DNA of 64,000 bases from Oscillospiraceae bacterium. GTDB taxonomy: Bacteria > Bacillota > Clostridia > Oscillospirales > Oscillospiraceae. Shown here piece by piece: positions 9,477-18,606 of this stretch. The stretch spans positions 1-64,000 of the forward strand of contig JAFUNI010000022.1 of the NCBI GenBank assembly GCA_017482385.1. Direction: 5' to 3'. The notes under the pieces were generated by a model that saw only the letters and a list, made by a program, of their open reading frames with translations, was not told where the DNA came from and did no database searches. Each line of letters starts with the position of its first letter. The stretch's first letter is position 1. A program made the translations under genes and the position numbers.

Positions 9477-10925
9477 TTATCTGGGGCGGCCAACCAGGCG
9501 GCCCTTGCCGATGGCATAAACATCGTCGATGACCATCTGGAAGGATGCCTTCCGCTTTTCGGCCAAAGCGCGCTCATAGATCTTGGTTTCGTGGAAGTCC
9601 TTCAGATCCTTGCTGAAGGGTAGGTTGCCGGGGTTCAGAATACGGACAGCGCCGTCGTTATCACGGCAGGGCAGCATCAGACCGGCATTGGCGCGGCAGG
9701 GTGCGAAGGGAACGTCCAGCACGCCTGCTTCCACACCGCGGCAGACGCCAACAGCGATGTCGCCGTTACCCAGCTCAAAGCACTTGTCCACGATGCAGCG
9801 GGTCTCCTGGCGGATGATCTCCTTCTCCTCTTCCAGATGCACATCCTGGAAGCTCTGGTCAGCCAGCATGTTAACCACCTGCTTGGTGCAGCGCAGGCCC
9901 TGCGCATTGGCTTCCATAGTGGGGATGCCCACAGCCTCATGGGGGGTCTTAACAATAACCTTGGTGGCCTTTGCCAAAGCAGCGGTCAAGCTGCCGGAGG
10001 AAATAACGCCGAAGGCTTTGGCTTCATCAGCAGGGAAACCGCCCATCCACTGGTGCAGAACGGTGGTGACCTTAACATCCTTGTAGCCGTACTTCTGCAG
10101 ATACTCGTCGGTCAGCTCTTCCAGGGTACGGATGGCAGCGATGTCCTGAACCAGGTTGCCGCACTGGCCGTAGCCGACGGTGATGTTCTTAACGCCCTGC
10201 TCAGCAGCCAGCAATGCCTCGATGATAGCGGCAGCATGGGAAATACAGGGGGGCACCAGGGTACCGGTCAGCGGGCCGTAAGGCTCACGGTTGATGGAAA
10301 CACCCATTTCCTCATAGAGGCCGGTCAGACGGTCAACATACTGCCAGTCACGGATGGTGCGTTCCATAGGAATATTCTTACAGTAGGGCAGGTTGTAGGA
10401 GATACCGCCGCCCTCGTAGCTGGTGAAGCCGCCGGCGTAGGTGATCTCGGTGAGCAGTCTTGCATCGGGTGTGCCGTGACGGACCTGCATAGGTACGTTG
10501 ACACTCTCAACCACCTGGCGGCACTTGGCAACGCCGTGGTTTACTGCGGGGAAGCCGTTGAGCATGGCCCGGCCCAGGCGAATGGACTCGGCGATGCCGT
10601 TTTCTGCTTCGGCATAGCGATTCTGACGGGTGTAGCTGTCGATGGTGGAGGGCAGCAGGTCAGCCTCGCCTTCCTTCTCTAAGTACTGCATCAGCTTGAT
10701 GTGCTCCTCAACCACAGGAACACCGGCCCGGGGCTGCACCAAAGTGACCTTATTCTTCTTTGCATCCAGCAGCTTCTGAGAGAAGTCACGGGACTTGGGC
10801 ATAGCCTTGTGGTAAGCGACAGCCTCTTCCAGGTCTACATCCTTACCGGTGGGCCACTGGGTCAGGATCTCCTGACGCATTTTCATAAACTCGCCTTCGG
10901 GAATGCGCTTATTCTGAATGTCCAT
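9477..10925 (-). CDS. glmE: Glutamate mutase epsilon (catalytic) subunit
   Basis: The protein has 482 residues (family about 483). With GlmS and adenosylcobalamin it interconverts L-glutamate and (2S,3S)-3-methylaspartate (EC 5.4.99.1). I chose the ATG at 10925 because AGGAG lies 10 nt upstream. The in-frame TTG at 10934 is too close to that site. The start lies inside the end of mutL, so the two are translationally coupled. Arginine-rich barrel segments that bind glutamate in this family (for example [11 protein letters not shown] and [11 protein letters not shown]) are visible. Confidence 0.95.
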   Translation of the reverse strand: MDIQNKRIPEGEFMKMRQEILTQWPTGKDVDLEEAVAYHKAMPKSRDFSQKLLDAKKNKVTLVQPRAGVPVVEEHIKLMQYLEKEGEADLLPSTIDSYTRQNRYAEAENGIAESIRLGRAMLNGFPAVNHGVAKCRQVVESVNVPMQVRHGTPDARLLTEITYAGGFTSYEGGGISYNLPYCKNIPMERTIRDWQYVDRLTGLYEEMGVSINREPYGPLTGTLVPPCISHAAAIIEALLAAEQGVKNITVGYGQCGNLVQDIAAIRTLEELTDEYLQKYGYKDVKVTTVLHQWMGGFPADEAKAFGVISSGSLTAALAKATKVIVKTPHEAVGIPTMEANAQGLRCTKQVVNMLADQSFQDVHLEEEKEIIRQETRCIVDKCFELGNGDIAVGVCRGVEAGVLDVPFAPCRANAGLMLPCRDNDGAVRILNPGNLPFSKDLKDFHETKIYERALAEKRKASFQMVIDDVYAIGKGRLVGRPR

Positions 10926-12300
10926 AGTATTCAAGCTCCTTTTTTATAATTCGGAGAGCCGTCTGGGGATAGTGCAGGGAAAGCAATCCCATCGCGGCCA
11001 AAATATACGTTCTGTCTACCCACACGCCGGCTTCCTTGGGTCGCAGGGATTCCGGATGGGCGGGGTCATAGAGGGCATGGGCAGCGATCTTCTCTGTCTG
11101 CCGGGTGTGGATCAGGCTGCCGCCTGTCACCACGATCTGCTTTACTTTGGTCAGATTCTTGCCCTCTTGCACGAAGGTCTGACCCAACATTGTGTATGTT
11201 TCGGAAATGGTGCCTGCATGGCGGGCTACCGCCTCAGCCACAGCGCCGGATGCCAATGCAAAGTCCAGCTTTTCCAGGTCGTCATCACCGTTGGGGACCT
11301 TGTCGGTATTTACCTTCAAATCTTCAACCAATTCTGTGACCCGCTCTTCCGTCAGGCCGGAAAGCCGGCAAATCTTGTCCATACCGGCTGCATCCACAAT
11401 GCCCTGGATGCTGTAGCGCATACCGATGTCACCTTCCACCGTACGCTTGGCATAGGGTTCTGGCAAACCTTTATATACGGTATTCATATGGTCGGGCATG
11501 CCTTCAGCAATGGAGTATATATCGGTGGTTGCACCGCCCACATCCACAGCGACCAGTTCGCCGATACCGCTCTCCCCTTCGCAGCCGTCCGCCAGCAGCT
11601 TCATCGCCGCCAGCACCGCCGAGGGGGTGGGCATCATAATATCAGACAGCAGCTCCGTCGCTTTGCTCAGGCCCTTGGCCTGGATAATGCGGGTGAGGAA
11701 GATCTCCCGGATCTGCTTTTGGGTAGGTTCTGCATTTAAGACTCCGAATTTCGGCATCACATTGGGGCAGACATAGACCTCGCAGCCATCTAAAATCCGC
11801 TGGCACTGCCGCGCCGCTGTGCGGTTGCCGGCAATGACGATGGGAAATTCCGGTTTCATTTGGGCCAGCATTTTGGCATTGTGGAGGATACATTCCGTAT
11901 TGCCGCCGTCGGTGCCGCCTACCAGCAGAAAAATGTCCGGCTTGGCTTCCCGGATGTCCTCCAGGTCGTCCTCGGTGAGCTGGAAGGCATACACCCCAAC
12001 CACCTTGGCGCCTGCGCCCAGGCTTGCCAATCTTGCCGCCTCACCGGTCAGCTCCGGCACAAGGCCGCTGGTGACCATCCGCAGGCCGCCGGCCGCGGAG
12101 GAGCAAGCATAGGTTTCTGCGAAATCCACCGGACCTATCTTGGCTTTCAGCTTTTTAAGGCCTTCCGTCAAGCCGTCATTGATATCGGTCTGAATGGTGG
12201 TGAAAGCCGCTGCCGTACCTAAGAGGGTCTCCGACTCCACATCCACGGCGGTCAGCTTGGTATATGTACTGCCAAAGTCGATCAGAAGGACCGGTTTCAC
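10909..12300 (-). CDS. glmL: MutL, glutamate mutase-associated ASKHA ATPase
   Basis: This 463-residue protein has the actin-like ATPase fold. The N-terminal [11 protein letters not shown] is the phosphate-1 motif, GGTDGGNTE comes near residues 130-140, and [12 protein letters not shown] is the second phosphate loop. MutL/GlmL always accompanies glutamate mutase and is thought to reactivate the B12 enzyme by cofactor exchange (family knowledge). The GTG start overlaps the glmS stop in GTGA, which implies coupled translation. Confidence 0.92.
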   Translation of the reverse strand: MKPVLLIDFGSTYTKLTAVDVESETLLGTAAAFTTIQTDINDGLTEGLKKLKAKIGPVDFAETYACSSAAGGLRMVTSGLVPELTGEAARLASLGAGAKVVGVYAFQLTEDDLEDIREAKPDIFLLVGGTDGGNTECILHNAKMLAQMKPEFPIVIAGNRTAARQCQRILDGCEVYVCPNVMPKFGVLNAEPTQKQIREIFLTRIIQAKGLSKATELLSDIMMPTPSAVLAAMKLLADGCEGESGIGELVAVDVGGATTDIYSIAEGMPDHMNTVYKGLPEPYAKRTVEGDIGMRYSIQGIVDAAGMDKICRLSGLTEERVTELVEDLKVNTDKVPNGDDDLEKLDFALASGAVAEAVARHAGTISETYTMLGQTFVQEGKNLTKVKQIVVTGGSLIHTRQTEKIAAHALYDPAHPESLRPKEAGVWVDRTYILAAMGLLSLHYPQTALRIIKKELEYYGHSE

Positions 12301-12728
12301 GCAGTCTCACCGTCCATGTGCAGCAGCTCACGGAGTGCTTCGATGGTAGTTTCGGGAGCAGTACCGGGAGGGAAGGCTCTGTCAAAGCCCATATCCTTAA
12401 AGCGGCGTTCTACGTCCTCAAACTTCTGCTTACCGATCACGATGTTGCCGCCAACAACCAGGGGGATACCCTTCAAGCCAGCCTCGTCGCACTTCTCACG
12501 GAGGCCCCGGCAATCCAGCTCGCCCTGGCCATAAAGAGAAGAAACCACGATCGCATCTGCATTGGACTCGATGGCCGCTGCAATGTACTCCTCCTGCGCA
12601 ACCATAACACCCAGGTTGATCACCTCGAAACCGGCTTCGGTGAATGCGTGGTACAAGATCTTGTTACCAACGGCATGCACATCAGCGCCGATTACGCCGA
12701 TGACCAACACTTTCTTACGTTGTTCCAT
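12297..12728 (-). CDS. glmS: Glutamate mutase sigma (cobalamin-binding) subunit
   Basis: This 143-residue B12-binding Rossmann-like protein carries the DxHxxG signature: Asp16-Val-His18-Ala-Val-Gly21. His18 is the lower axial cobalt ligand. It assembles with GlmE around adenosylcobalamin. It is the first gene of the operon glmS-mutL-glmE-mal and is preceded by a GAGGTG ribosome site and a TTGACA promoter. This glmS is unrelated to the glucosamine synthase of the same name. Confidence 0.95.
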   Translation of the reverse strand: MEQRKKVLVIGVIGADVHAVGNKILYHAFTEAGFEVINLGVMVAQEEYIAAAIESNADAIVVSSLYGQGELDCRGLREKCDEAGLKGIPLVVGGNIVIGKQKFEDVERRFKDMGFDRAFPPGTAPETTIEALRELLHMDGETA

Positions 12729-12773
12729 TTTTACACCTCATAATTTTTGTTTTTGCTATTGTTCTATTCATAT

Positions 12774-12802
12774 ATGTTACAATGGTATATAACATTTGTC
12801 AA
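12774..12802 (-). promoter_or_regulatory. glmS operon promoter with overlapping inverted repeat
   Basis: On the minus strand TTGACA (12802-12797) and TAACAT (12779-12774) are spaced by 17 nt. An inverted repeat with TGTTA and TAACA arms (12775-12794) covers the spacer and -10. That makes it a plausible operator, most simply for the adjacent GntR protein. Related half-sites occur at the citD promoter. Confidence 0.65.
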
Positions 12803-12815
12803 TACACAAATTTGC

Positions 12816-13793
12816 TTATGCAATACTTTTTGCATCCAGCAGGCGTTTGATCTTGGATTCCAGGTACAAAACAGAGCCTTCGTCCATTTTATAATAGCAA
12901 TCGATGACTCTGCCGCCGAAATTCTGTATCAATTCCGTAGCGCCGGCGCTGAAATACTTTTCATAGAATTTCGGCACAAGCACCACGGTCTTATCCTTAA
13001 GATAGCCTTCTAAATCCTCAGACTCTGCAGTGGTGGGTTCAAACACCTCCGCATCCTCCACATAGGTCTTGCAGGTGTTATACATCAACTGGGCAAACCG
13101 GGCACTGCTACCAACGATACCCAGCTTCTCCCCTGCCTGCAGCTTCAGAATCCGTGCCAGGGAGTGCGCCGAGGGCCGCAAAGCCGTCCGGGCCAGGGGC
13201 ACTTTCTCCGGCAGAATTTCTGCCAGGTAATCTCCGTGGCTGGAGGTAGTGACCACCAGGTCATAATCTTCGTTCAGCTGGTAGGGATACTGTTCAATAC
13301 TCTCCAAATGGTAGGCATGCAGATCCACACCGTTTATGTGGTTCAACTGCTCGGACATATGGGACAGGCACTCTGCGTTACATTCCACCAATGCCACCTT
13401 AATAAAAGCTTCCTGCTCTGCCCGCTGGCGCAGCTTCAGATCCAGGAAAATATTGATCTCCATAGGAGAAAATCCCATCTTCTCCAGCCGGTTAAGCATA
13501 TCATCGATAGCAGCCATTGCCTGTTCCTTCCGGCTATTGGAATTGGCAGGCTGGTAACGGACAAACGTACCCCGGCCCTGTGCCTTTTCCACCAAGCCCC
13601 CAAGCTCCAGCTCGTCATAGGCCCGCTTGATGGTGCCCCGGGCAATGCCCAGGCGCTCCGTCATTTCCTGCACAGTGGGCAATTGCTGCCCGGCAGGGAG
13701 CGTTCCGTTTTTGATAGCAGCCCGGATGCTGTCCACCAATTGCTGGTAGATAGGAACATCCAATTCCGGGTTAATCTTATAAACAGAATCCAT
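12816..13793 (-). CDS. GntR-family transcriptional regulator
   Basis: This 325-residue protein has an N-terminal winged-helix domain (about 8-78: DVPIYQQLVDSIRAAI, then GTIKRAYDELELGGLV), a linker helix, and a long C-terminal effector domain of unfamiliar type with a GIVGSSARFAQ turn. It sits 4 bp after citF, downstream of citDEF and upstream of glmS. It is therefore the obvious candidate to control both halves of the methylaspartate pathway, probably by sensing a pathway acid (inference). AAGGA precedes the ATG. Confidence 0.85.
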   Translation of the reverse strand: MDSVYKINPELDVPIYQQLVDSIRAAIKNGTLPAGQQLPTVQEMTERLGIARGTIKRAYDELELGGLVEKAQGRGTFVRYQPANSNSRKEQAMAAIDDMLNRLEKMGFSPMEINIFLDLKLRQRAEQEAFIKVALVECNAECLSHMSEQLNHINGVDLHAYHLESIEQYPYQLNEDYDLVVTTSSHGDYLAEILPEKVPLARTALRPSAHSLARILKLQAGEKLGIVGSSARFAQLMYNTCKTYVEDAEVFEPTTAESEDLEGYLKDKTVVLVPKFYEKYFSAGATELIQNFGGRVIDCYYKMDEGSVLYLESKIKRLLDAKSIA

Positions 13794-13797
13794 AAGT

Positions 13798-15210
13798 TCA
13801 ATCCTTTACAGGTACATTATAAATAACATCTTGCAGATCGCCCTCCCGGCCGATGACATTTGCCACCACCCGGTCGCCCTTGGGGAGTTTGGCGGGCTTG
13901 CCGGTGATCCGCTCAGCCTTTTCTTTTAGTTCGTGGATATCCACCACAGGCAGACCGGCATCTACCAAGCGCTGCTTCAGCTCCGCCTGGCGGGGATTGA
14001 CGGCGATACCGCCCTGGGTCACCAGCACATCAATACTCTCACCGGGGGTGGAGATACAGGTAACACGGTCGGTGACGATGGGAAGTCTTGCCCGGAACAT
14101 AGGTGCAATGATCATAGACAGCTTTGCGCCGGCTGCGGTATCGCTGTGACCGCCGGAGCCGCCCATAATATAGCCGTTGGAGTCGGTGTGGACATTGACA
14201 TTGAAATCGGTATCGATCTCCGTTGCGCCCAAAATAACCACATCTAAGTTATCCACCACTGCGCTGCGGCTTCCGGGAGCGGCATAGTGCATGGCGGTGA
14301 TCTCCTGGTGACGGGGGTCGCTGCGGATGGACTCCACCGCTTTCAAGTCAAAGCACTGGACATCCAGCAGATTCCGGAAGCAGCCCGCCTGGAGCATATC
14401 TACCAAATAACCGGTGATGCCGCCCAAGCCGAAGCTACCCTGGATCTTCTTTTCAAGCATAATATCCTTTAAGTACTTGGCAGCAGCCAAAGATGCGCCG
14501 CCGGCACCGGTCTGGAAGGAAAAACCGTCCTTCAAAAGGCCAGAGTTTTCAATGACCTTGGCTGCATGGGATGCCATTACCAAGCCCACCGGATCACGGG
14601 TAATTTGGGTCGTGCCGGACACGATACCCTTGGGATCGCCGATGGCATCCACTGCCACCACATAGTCTACATAGCTTTCAGAAATAGACCAATTCTGCAG
14701 AGGATAGTCCATCAGCTGGTCGGTGATAACAACTACCTTTTTGGCATACATCGCATCGGCAAAGGCATAGCCCAAGCTGCCGCAGGCAGATTTGCCGTAC
14801 TTGCCGGTACAGTTGCCCATCTTGTCCGCTGCGGGGGCAGCGATAAAGGCCACATCAATGGGGGTTCTTCCCAATGCAATATCTCTGGGGCGGCCACCGT
14901 GAGTACGGAACTCCACCGGTTTTTCCATAACGCCCTGGGAGATAGCCCGGCCGATACCGGCGCTGATATAGTCAGCGGACAGACCAGTGACTACCTTATT
15001 TTGAATATGGGTCAGCAAAGGTCTGTGGACATCAAACAAGGAGCTGGCGTTGACCGTCAGATCTTTAATGCCCGCGTTGGCGATCTCCTCCATCACCATA
15101 TTCAGCACAAAGTCACCGTTACGCAGGTGATGGTGGAAAGAAACGGTCATGCCGTCTTTTAAGCCGGAGAGGGCAACCGCCTCCCGGATGGAATTTACAA
15201 GTTTGCTCAT
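13798..15210 (-). CDS. citF: Citrate/citramalate lyase alpha subunit
   Basis: This 470-residue protein is a CitF-type CoA/ACP transferase subunit. It exchanges the acetyl group on the ACP for the incoming acid (EC 2.8.3.10 or 2.8.3.11). Motifs include THGGRPRDIALG, GSGGHSDTAAG and the C-terminal VTQGGIAVNPRQ. The neighbouring glutamate mutase and methylaspartate ammonia-lyase make citramalate, not citrate, the likely substrate: (S)-citramalate is split to acetate and pyruvate. The start overlaps the citE stop in ATGA. Confidence 0.9.
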   Translation of the reverse strand: MSKLVNSIREAVALSGLKDGMTVSFHHHLRNGDFVLNMVMEEIANAGIKDLTVNASSLFDVHRPLLTHIQNKVVTGLSADYISAGIGRAISQGVMEKPVEFRTHGGRPRDIALGRTPIDVAFIAAPAADKMGNCTGKYGKSACGSLGYAFADAMYAKKVVVITDQLMDYPLQNWSISESYVDYVVAVDAIGDPKGIVSGTTQITRDPVGLVMASHAAKVIENSGLLKDGFSFQTGAGGASLAAAKYLKDIMLEKKIQGSFGLGGITGYLVDMLQAGCFRNLLDVQCFDLKAVESIRSDPRHQEITAMHYAAPGSRSAVVDNLDVVILGATEIDTDFNVNVHTDSNGYIMGGSGGHSDTAAGAKLSMIIAPMFRARLPIVTDRVTCISTPGESIDVLVTQGGIAVNPRQAELKQRLVDAGLPVVDIHELKEKAERITGKPAKLPKGDRVVANVIGREGDLQDVIYNVPVKD

Positions 15211-16088
15211 TCTGCGTCCCTCCTGTCAAGGCCAAGCTGCTCTGCCATTTCGATCGTGCGCTGGGCACGGGCCACGATGGGCGCATCGATCATCTTGCCA
15301 CGCAGGGCGATAGCGCCCTTGCCCTGGGCCTTAGCCATAGCGATGGCTTCCAGTACCTCGTAGGCATAGTCGATCTCTGCCAAAGTGGGGCTGAAGGTCT
15401 GATTGATAGCCTCCAAGTGGCGGGGAGAAATGGCTGCCTTGCCGGTAAAGCCCAAAGCTTTCGCAAGCTCAGCATCCGTCCAGATACCCTCGTCATCGTT
15501 AACATCAGTAAAGGGTGTATCATAAACTTCCACATCCGCAGCCCGGGCAGCAACCACCAAACGGGTACGGGCATACTCGATCTCCCGGCCCTCCTTGGTG
15601 CGCTTGCAGCGCAGGTCGGCGGTCAGGTCCTCCGCGCCCAGGAACAGGGCGTGGATCCGCTTACAGGAAGCGGCAATGGCATAGGCATTCTCAACACCCA
15701 AAGCAGTTTCGATGAGGGGCATCAAGCCCACGGAATTTGCAGGCAGGCCCAGTTTTTCTTCCAATTCGGTTATGTAGGCATCTGCTGTGAGGGCATCCTG
15801 GGCAGTACCGGTCTTGGGCAGGAGGATAAGCTCCGGTTTTTCCGGCAAAACGGCATCCAGGTCAGCCTTCCAATAAGCAGTGTCTGTAGAATTGATGCGG
15901 ACGATCCGCTGACAGCCGGTAAAGTCCATATAGCGCAGGGTATTACGCACCAGCACCCGGGCTGCATCCTTCTCAGCAGGAGAAACTGCATCTTCCAGGT
16001 CAAAAATCACGGCATCCGCGCCTAAAACGCTGCCATTGATGAGCATATTGGGGTTATTACCCGGCAAAAACAGCATAGAGCGAATCAT
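15207..16088 (-). CDS. citE: Citrate/citramalate lyase beta subunit
   Basis: This 293-residue HpcH/HpaI-like aldolase fold protein carries out the retro-Claisen cleavage (citryl- or citramalyl-ACP). Visible motifs are SMLFLPGNNPNML at the N-terminus, DLEDAVSPAEKDAAR (metal-binding Asp/Glu), RIN and LGAEDLTADL. I set the start at the ATG at 16088, which overlaps the citD stop in ATGA. The upstream extension of the frame lacks family similarity. Order citD-citE-citF as in other citrate lyase operons. Confidence 0.92.
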   Translation of the reverse strand: MIRSMLFLPGNNPNMLINGSVLGADAVIFDLEDAVSPAEKDAARVLVRNTLRYMDFTGCQRIVRINSTDTAYWKADLDAVLPEKPELILLPKTGTAQDALTADAYITELEEKLGLPANSVGLMPLIETALGVENAYAIAASCKRIHALFLGAEDLTADLRCKRTKEGREIEYARTRLVVAARAADVEVYDTPFTDVNDDEGIWTDAELAKALGFTGKAAISPRHLEAINQTFSPTLAEIDYAYEVLEAIAMAKAQGKGAIALRGKMIDAPIVARAQRTIEMAEQLGLDRRDAE

Positions 16089-16357
16089 TGGGCATCCCCC
16101 TTTCCCCGGAGAACCGCAGTCTCCACTCTGGCACGGATGACACACTCCAGTGCGCCCCGGTCAACCACACGGACATTGGCATTTTCCACGGACAGTTCCT
16201 GCAGGACATTCCGCACAGCCTTCTCGATAGCCTCACCAAACTGGCCCATAACCACCGATTCCAGCTGCAGCTTGATGCCGTCAGTGCCCGGCTCGATCTC
16301 TACATAGGCATCGCTGGACTCCATGGTTCCAGCAGATGCACGCAGTTTCATTTCCAT
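16085..16357 (-). CDS. citD: Citrate/citramalate lyase gamma subunit (acyl carrier protein)
   Basis: This 90-residue protein matches CitD in length. It contains the conserved ASAGTMESSDA stretch, whose serine carries the 2'-(5''-phosphoribosyl)-3'-dephospho-CoA prosthetic group. The group is made and attached by the CitXG protein encoded across the divergent promoter. AAGGAAG lies 8 nt before the ATG. It is the first gene of the citDEF-gntR operon. Confidence 0.93.
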   Translation of the reverse strand: MEMKLRASAGTMESSDAYVEIEPGTDGIKLQLESVVMGQFGEAIEKAVRNVLQELSVENANVRVVDRGALECVIRARVETAVLRGKGDAQ

Positions 16358-16376
16358 ATCTGACTCTTCCTTTCAA

Positions 16377-16428
16377 TGTTATAGTAACAATTCCCGGATA
16401 TTATATAACACAATCAGGTAAATTGCAA
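16377..16428 (-). promoter_or_regulatory. citDEF promoter with TGTTA/TAACA operator
   Basis: On the minus strand TTGCAA (16428-16423) and TATAAT (16405-16400) are spaced by 17 nt. Just downstream, 16377-16389 is a tight inverted repeat with TGTTA arms around 3 nt. A further TATAACA half-site overlaps the -10. The same half-sites occur at the glmS promoter. Confidence 0.65.
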
Positions 16429-16446
16429 TTCTTTTTACTTTTTTAT

Positions 16447-16474
16447 TTGCATATTTCCTTTCTTGTTGTATAAT
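16447..16474 (+). promoter_or_regulatory. Promoter for the folded RNA and citC operon
   Basis: TTGCAT (16447-16452) and TATAAT (16469-16474) are spaced by 16 nt. Transcription would begin near 16481, just before the folded region at 16486-16653. Confidence 0.65.
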
Positions 16475-16485
16475 GGTTTTATACA

Positions 16486-16653
16486 CAGCCTGACCAACAT
16501 AATCCAAACCCGTTCCTGCGACCTAGGGGGATGGATGAATGGGTCAGGCAAAGCATATGAAGCCGATGGGCTGGCGCCCATCAATGAAATATAATGACGC
16601 CTGAGCCAATCAGATGCACCCTTAGGCGGGTTCGGATTATATTGGGCAGGCTG
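16486..16653 (+). ncRNA. Strongly folded RNA or leader upstream of citC (family not identified)
   Basis: Positions 16486-16512 pair with 16627-16653 in a stem of about 27 positions with only three mismatches, closing a 168-nt element. Inside are hairpins at 16565-16582 (perfect 7 bp, loop TGGC) and 16598-16628 (8 bp with one G-U, competing slightly with the outer stem), and a weaker one at about 16515-16549. It has its own promoter and no open frame. It may be a riboswitch-like leader of citC or an independent structured RNA such as a raiA-motif or 6S-type RNA. I cannot assign a family by eye, and no B12 box is visible. Confidence 0.65.
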
Positions 16654-16672
16654 CAGAAAGGGGCGCAAGGCT

Positions 16673-17695
16673 ATGGATATTGAGATTCTCACCTCCCTGC
16701 GGGGCAGGAAGTTAACAGCGTGGGAGCATCTGCTGGAAAAGACCGGCCTTGTGCCGGAGGAAATGCCGGAGCAGACCGTGCTTATATGGGAAGGCGACGA
16801 TCTCGCCGCCACCGGCAGCCGTCAAGGCAACATCTTAAAATATTTGGCTGTTGACCCGGCCCATCAGGGCGAAGGCCTGCTTGCATCGCTGCTCACCGCT
16901 TTGCGACAGGAGGCGTTCCAAAAGGGACATCGGCATTTGTTCCTCTACACCAAGCCCTCCAACGAGTATCTGTTCCTGGATTTGATGTTTTATCCCGTGG
17001 CCGCCACAGATCAGGTGCTTTTGATGGAGGATACGCCCAACGGAGTGAAAAGTTTCTTACAAACGCTGCCTGTTGAAACCGGGGGCGGCACGGTAGGCGC
17101 TGCGGTTATGAACTGCGACCCCTTTACCTTGGGTCACCGCTATTTGGTGGAAAGCGCCGCCAGGGAATGTGATCATTTCTATGTGTTCGTCCTTTCCGAA
17201 GACCAAGGCCATTTTTCCGCTGCCGATCGGTTGGCTATGGTAAAAGCCGGTACGGCAGACCTCAAGAATGTGACGGTACTGCCTACCGGACCGTACCTCA
17301 TTTCCGCCGCCACCTTCCCCACCTATTTCCTCAAGGACCGGGACGGGGCGGAGCAGGTGCAGTGTCTTTTGGATATTGCCATCTTCTGCAAATATTTTGC
17401 ACCCCATTTTGGCATCACGCGCCGCTATGTGGGCACAGAGCCCCTCTCCCCCATGACCAATAAATATAATGCAGCTCTAAAAGCAAATCTGCCTGCCAAG
17501 GGCATTGCAGTCCGGGAGCTGGCCCGCTTTGAAAAAGACGGTGCTCCCGTCAGCGCCAGCGCTGTACGAAAAGCTTTGACCGAGGGAGATTGGGATACCC
17601 TTCGTTCCCTCGTTCCCCCCACCACTTTTCAACACTTACAAAAAACAAGCAAGGAGGACGCATTATGCAAGACCGCCAAGACAGCCACATCTTAA
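16673..17695 (+). CDS. citC: [Citrate (pro-3S)-lyase] ligase
   Basis: This 340-residue enzyme acetylates the CitD prosthetic group with acetate and ATP to activate the lyase (EC 6.2.1.22). The N-terminal 125 residues form a GNAT-like domain (LAVDPAHQGEGLLASLL). Residues about 135-325 form a nucleotidyltransferase domain with the HxGH-like PFTLGHRYL and a C-terminal SASAVRKAL that contacts ATP. It lies divergent to citDEF behind the folded RNA and overlaps the next gene by 31 bp. Confidence 0.92.
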   Translation: MDIEILTSLRGRKLTAWEHLLEKTGLVPEEMPEQTVLIWEGDDLAATGSRQGNILKYLAVDPAHQGEGLLASLLTALRQEAFQKGHRHLFLYTKPSNEYLFLDLMFYPVAATDQVLLMEDTPNGVKSFLQTLPVETGGGTVGAAVMNCDPFTLGHRYLVESAARECDHFYVFVLSEDQGHFSAADRLAMVKAGTADLKNVTVLPTGPYLISAATFPTYFLKDRDGAEQVQCLLDIAIFCKYFAPHFGITRRYVGTEPLSPMTNKYNAALKANLPAKGIAVRELARFEKDGAPVSASAVRKALTEGDWDTLRSLVPPTTFQHLQKTSKEDALCKTAKTATS

Positions 17696-18606
17696 GCAGC
17701 TATTTCGCCCCCAGAGGTCACAACCGTATGTATGCTTTGGGTATGCAGCTGGCTCAGCTATACCTATCCCCCTTTGATAAGCTCATCGGCATCATCGGCG
17801 AGGCCGGTTCCGGTAAGAGCGCCTTAATTCGGGGTATGTTCCCCGGATTGGAGCTGACCAACGATGACGACGGCGTTTATGTCCGTCCTCTGCCCCTGCT
17901 GGAGCAGGATTCCGGCTTCAGCTTCTTCACACCCCATACCTATCACTTAGATATTCGTTTTGAAAACGGTTTTACCCAAATGAGCATCTTAGCCGATGCC
18001 ATCATTGAAGCCCTCCACAACGGCAAACGGGTGATCGTGGAGCATTTCGATTTGGTCTATCCCCTGCTGGGCTTCAACGCCAATCTGCTGATCGGTGTGG
18101 GTGAGCAAGTCCTGATCGCCCGGCCCACTATTTTCGGTCCGGAGCCCCAGGAGATCCGGGACTCCGTGTACAAATCCCTGTCCTACCGGCTGATGGCCCA
18201 CACCGCCGAGGATCTGTGCGAGCTCTGTATGCCCGCCGAGGAGCTGGCCCGCTGCGGCCACGACGATGTGCGCCACGGCTTTGTCATTACCTTCCCCGAT
18301 CACGCGCCCAATTTTGATATTCAGGAATTGGAGCAGAAGGTCAATGCGCTTATCCAGGAAGACCTTCCCATCACCTATCTGGACAACAACCACGTTTCCA
18401 TCGGTGATCAGTCGCATTTCTGTACCGGACCCCGTATCCACGTACGCCGGACAAGTGACATTCAAGATTTCCACCTGCTGCATCACTTCATCTATGACCG
18501 TTTCGCCAAACAATATCTGCTGGTAGGTTGCGTGGGTGAAAATGCTTTGGATAACCTGGCCAAGCTGGATGCCCAGCAGGAAAAGCAATCCGATCTGATT
18601 GTATGA
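17665..18606 (+). CDS. P-loop NTPase with AlaRS second-additional-domain-like region
   Basis: I chose the ATG at 17665 because AAGGAGG lies 7 nt upstream; the protein then has 313 residues. GEAGSGKS (45-52) is a Walker A motif. The C-terminal half contains GHDDVRHGF and CTGPRIHVRR followed by SDIQDF. These resemble the metal/editing motif of the alanyl-tRNA synthetase second additional domain (CxGxHVxxTxxIGxF). It is embedded between citC and citXG with overlapping ends on both sides, so a role in lyase maturation or CoA-derived cofactor handling is likely (inference). The biochemical function is unknown. Confidence 0.75.
   Translation: MQDRQDSHILSSYFAPRGHNRMYALGMQLAQLYLSPFDKLIGIIGEAGSGKSALIRGMFPGLELTNDDDGVYVRPLPLLEQDSGFSFFTPHTYHLDIRFENGFTQMSILADAIIEALHNGKRVIVEHFDLVYPLLGFNANLLIGVGEQVLIARPTIFGPEPQEIRDSVYKSLSYRLMAHTAEDLCELCMPAEELARCGHDDVRHGFVITFPDHAPNFDIQELEQKVNALIQEDLPITYLDNNHVSIGDQSHFCTGPRIHVRRTSDIQDFHLLHHFIYDRFAKQYLLVGCVGENALDNLAKLDAQQEKQSDLIV

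Noticed and set aside
15207-16145. Longer citE start at 16145
   Set aside because: The extra 19 residues have no family similarity, while the ATG at 16088 overlaps the citD stop in ATGA and begins with the conserved N-terminus.
16486-16653. Cobalamin riboswitch controlling the B12-dependent pathway
   Set aside because: No B12-box-like sequence is visible, and the element faces citC rather than the glutamate mutase operon.
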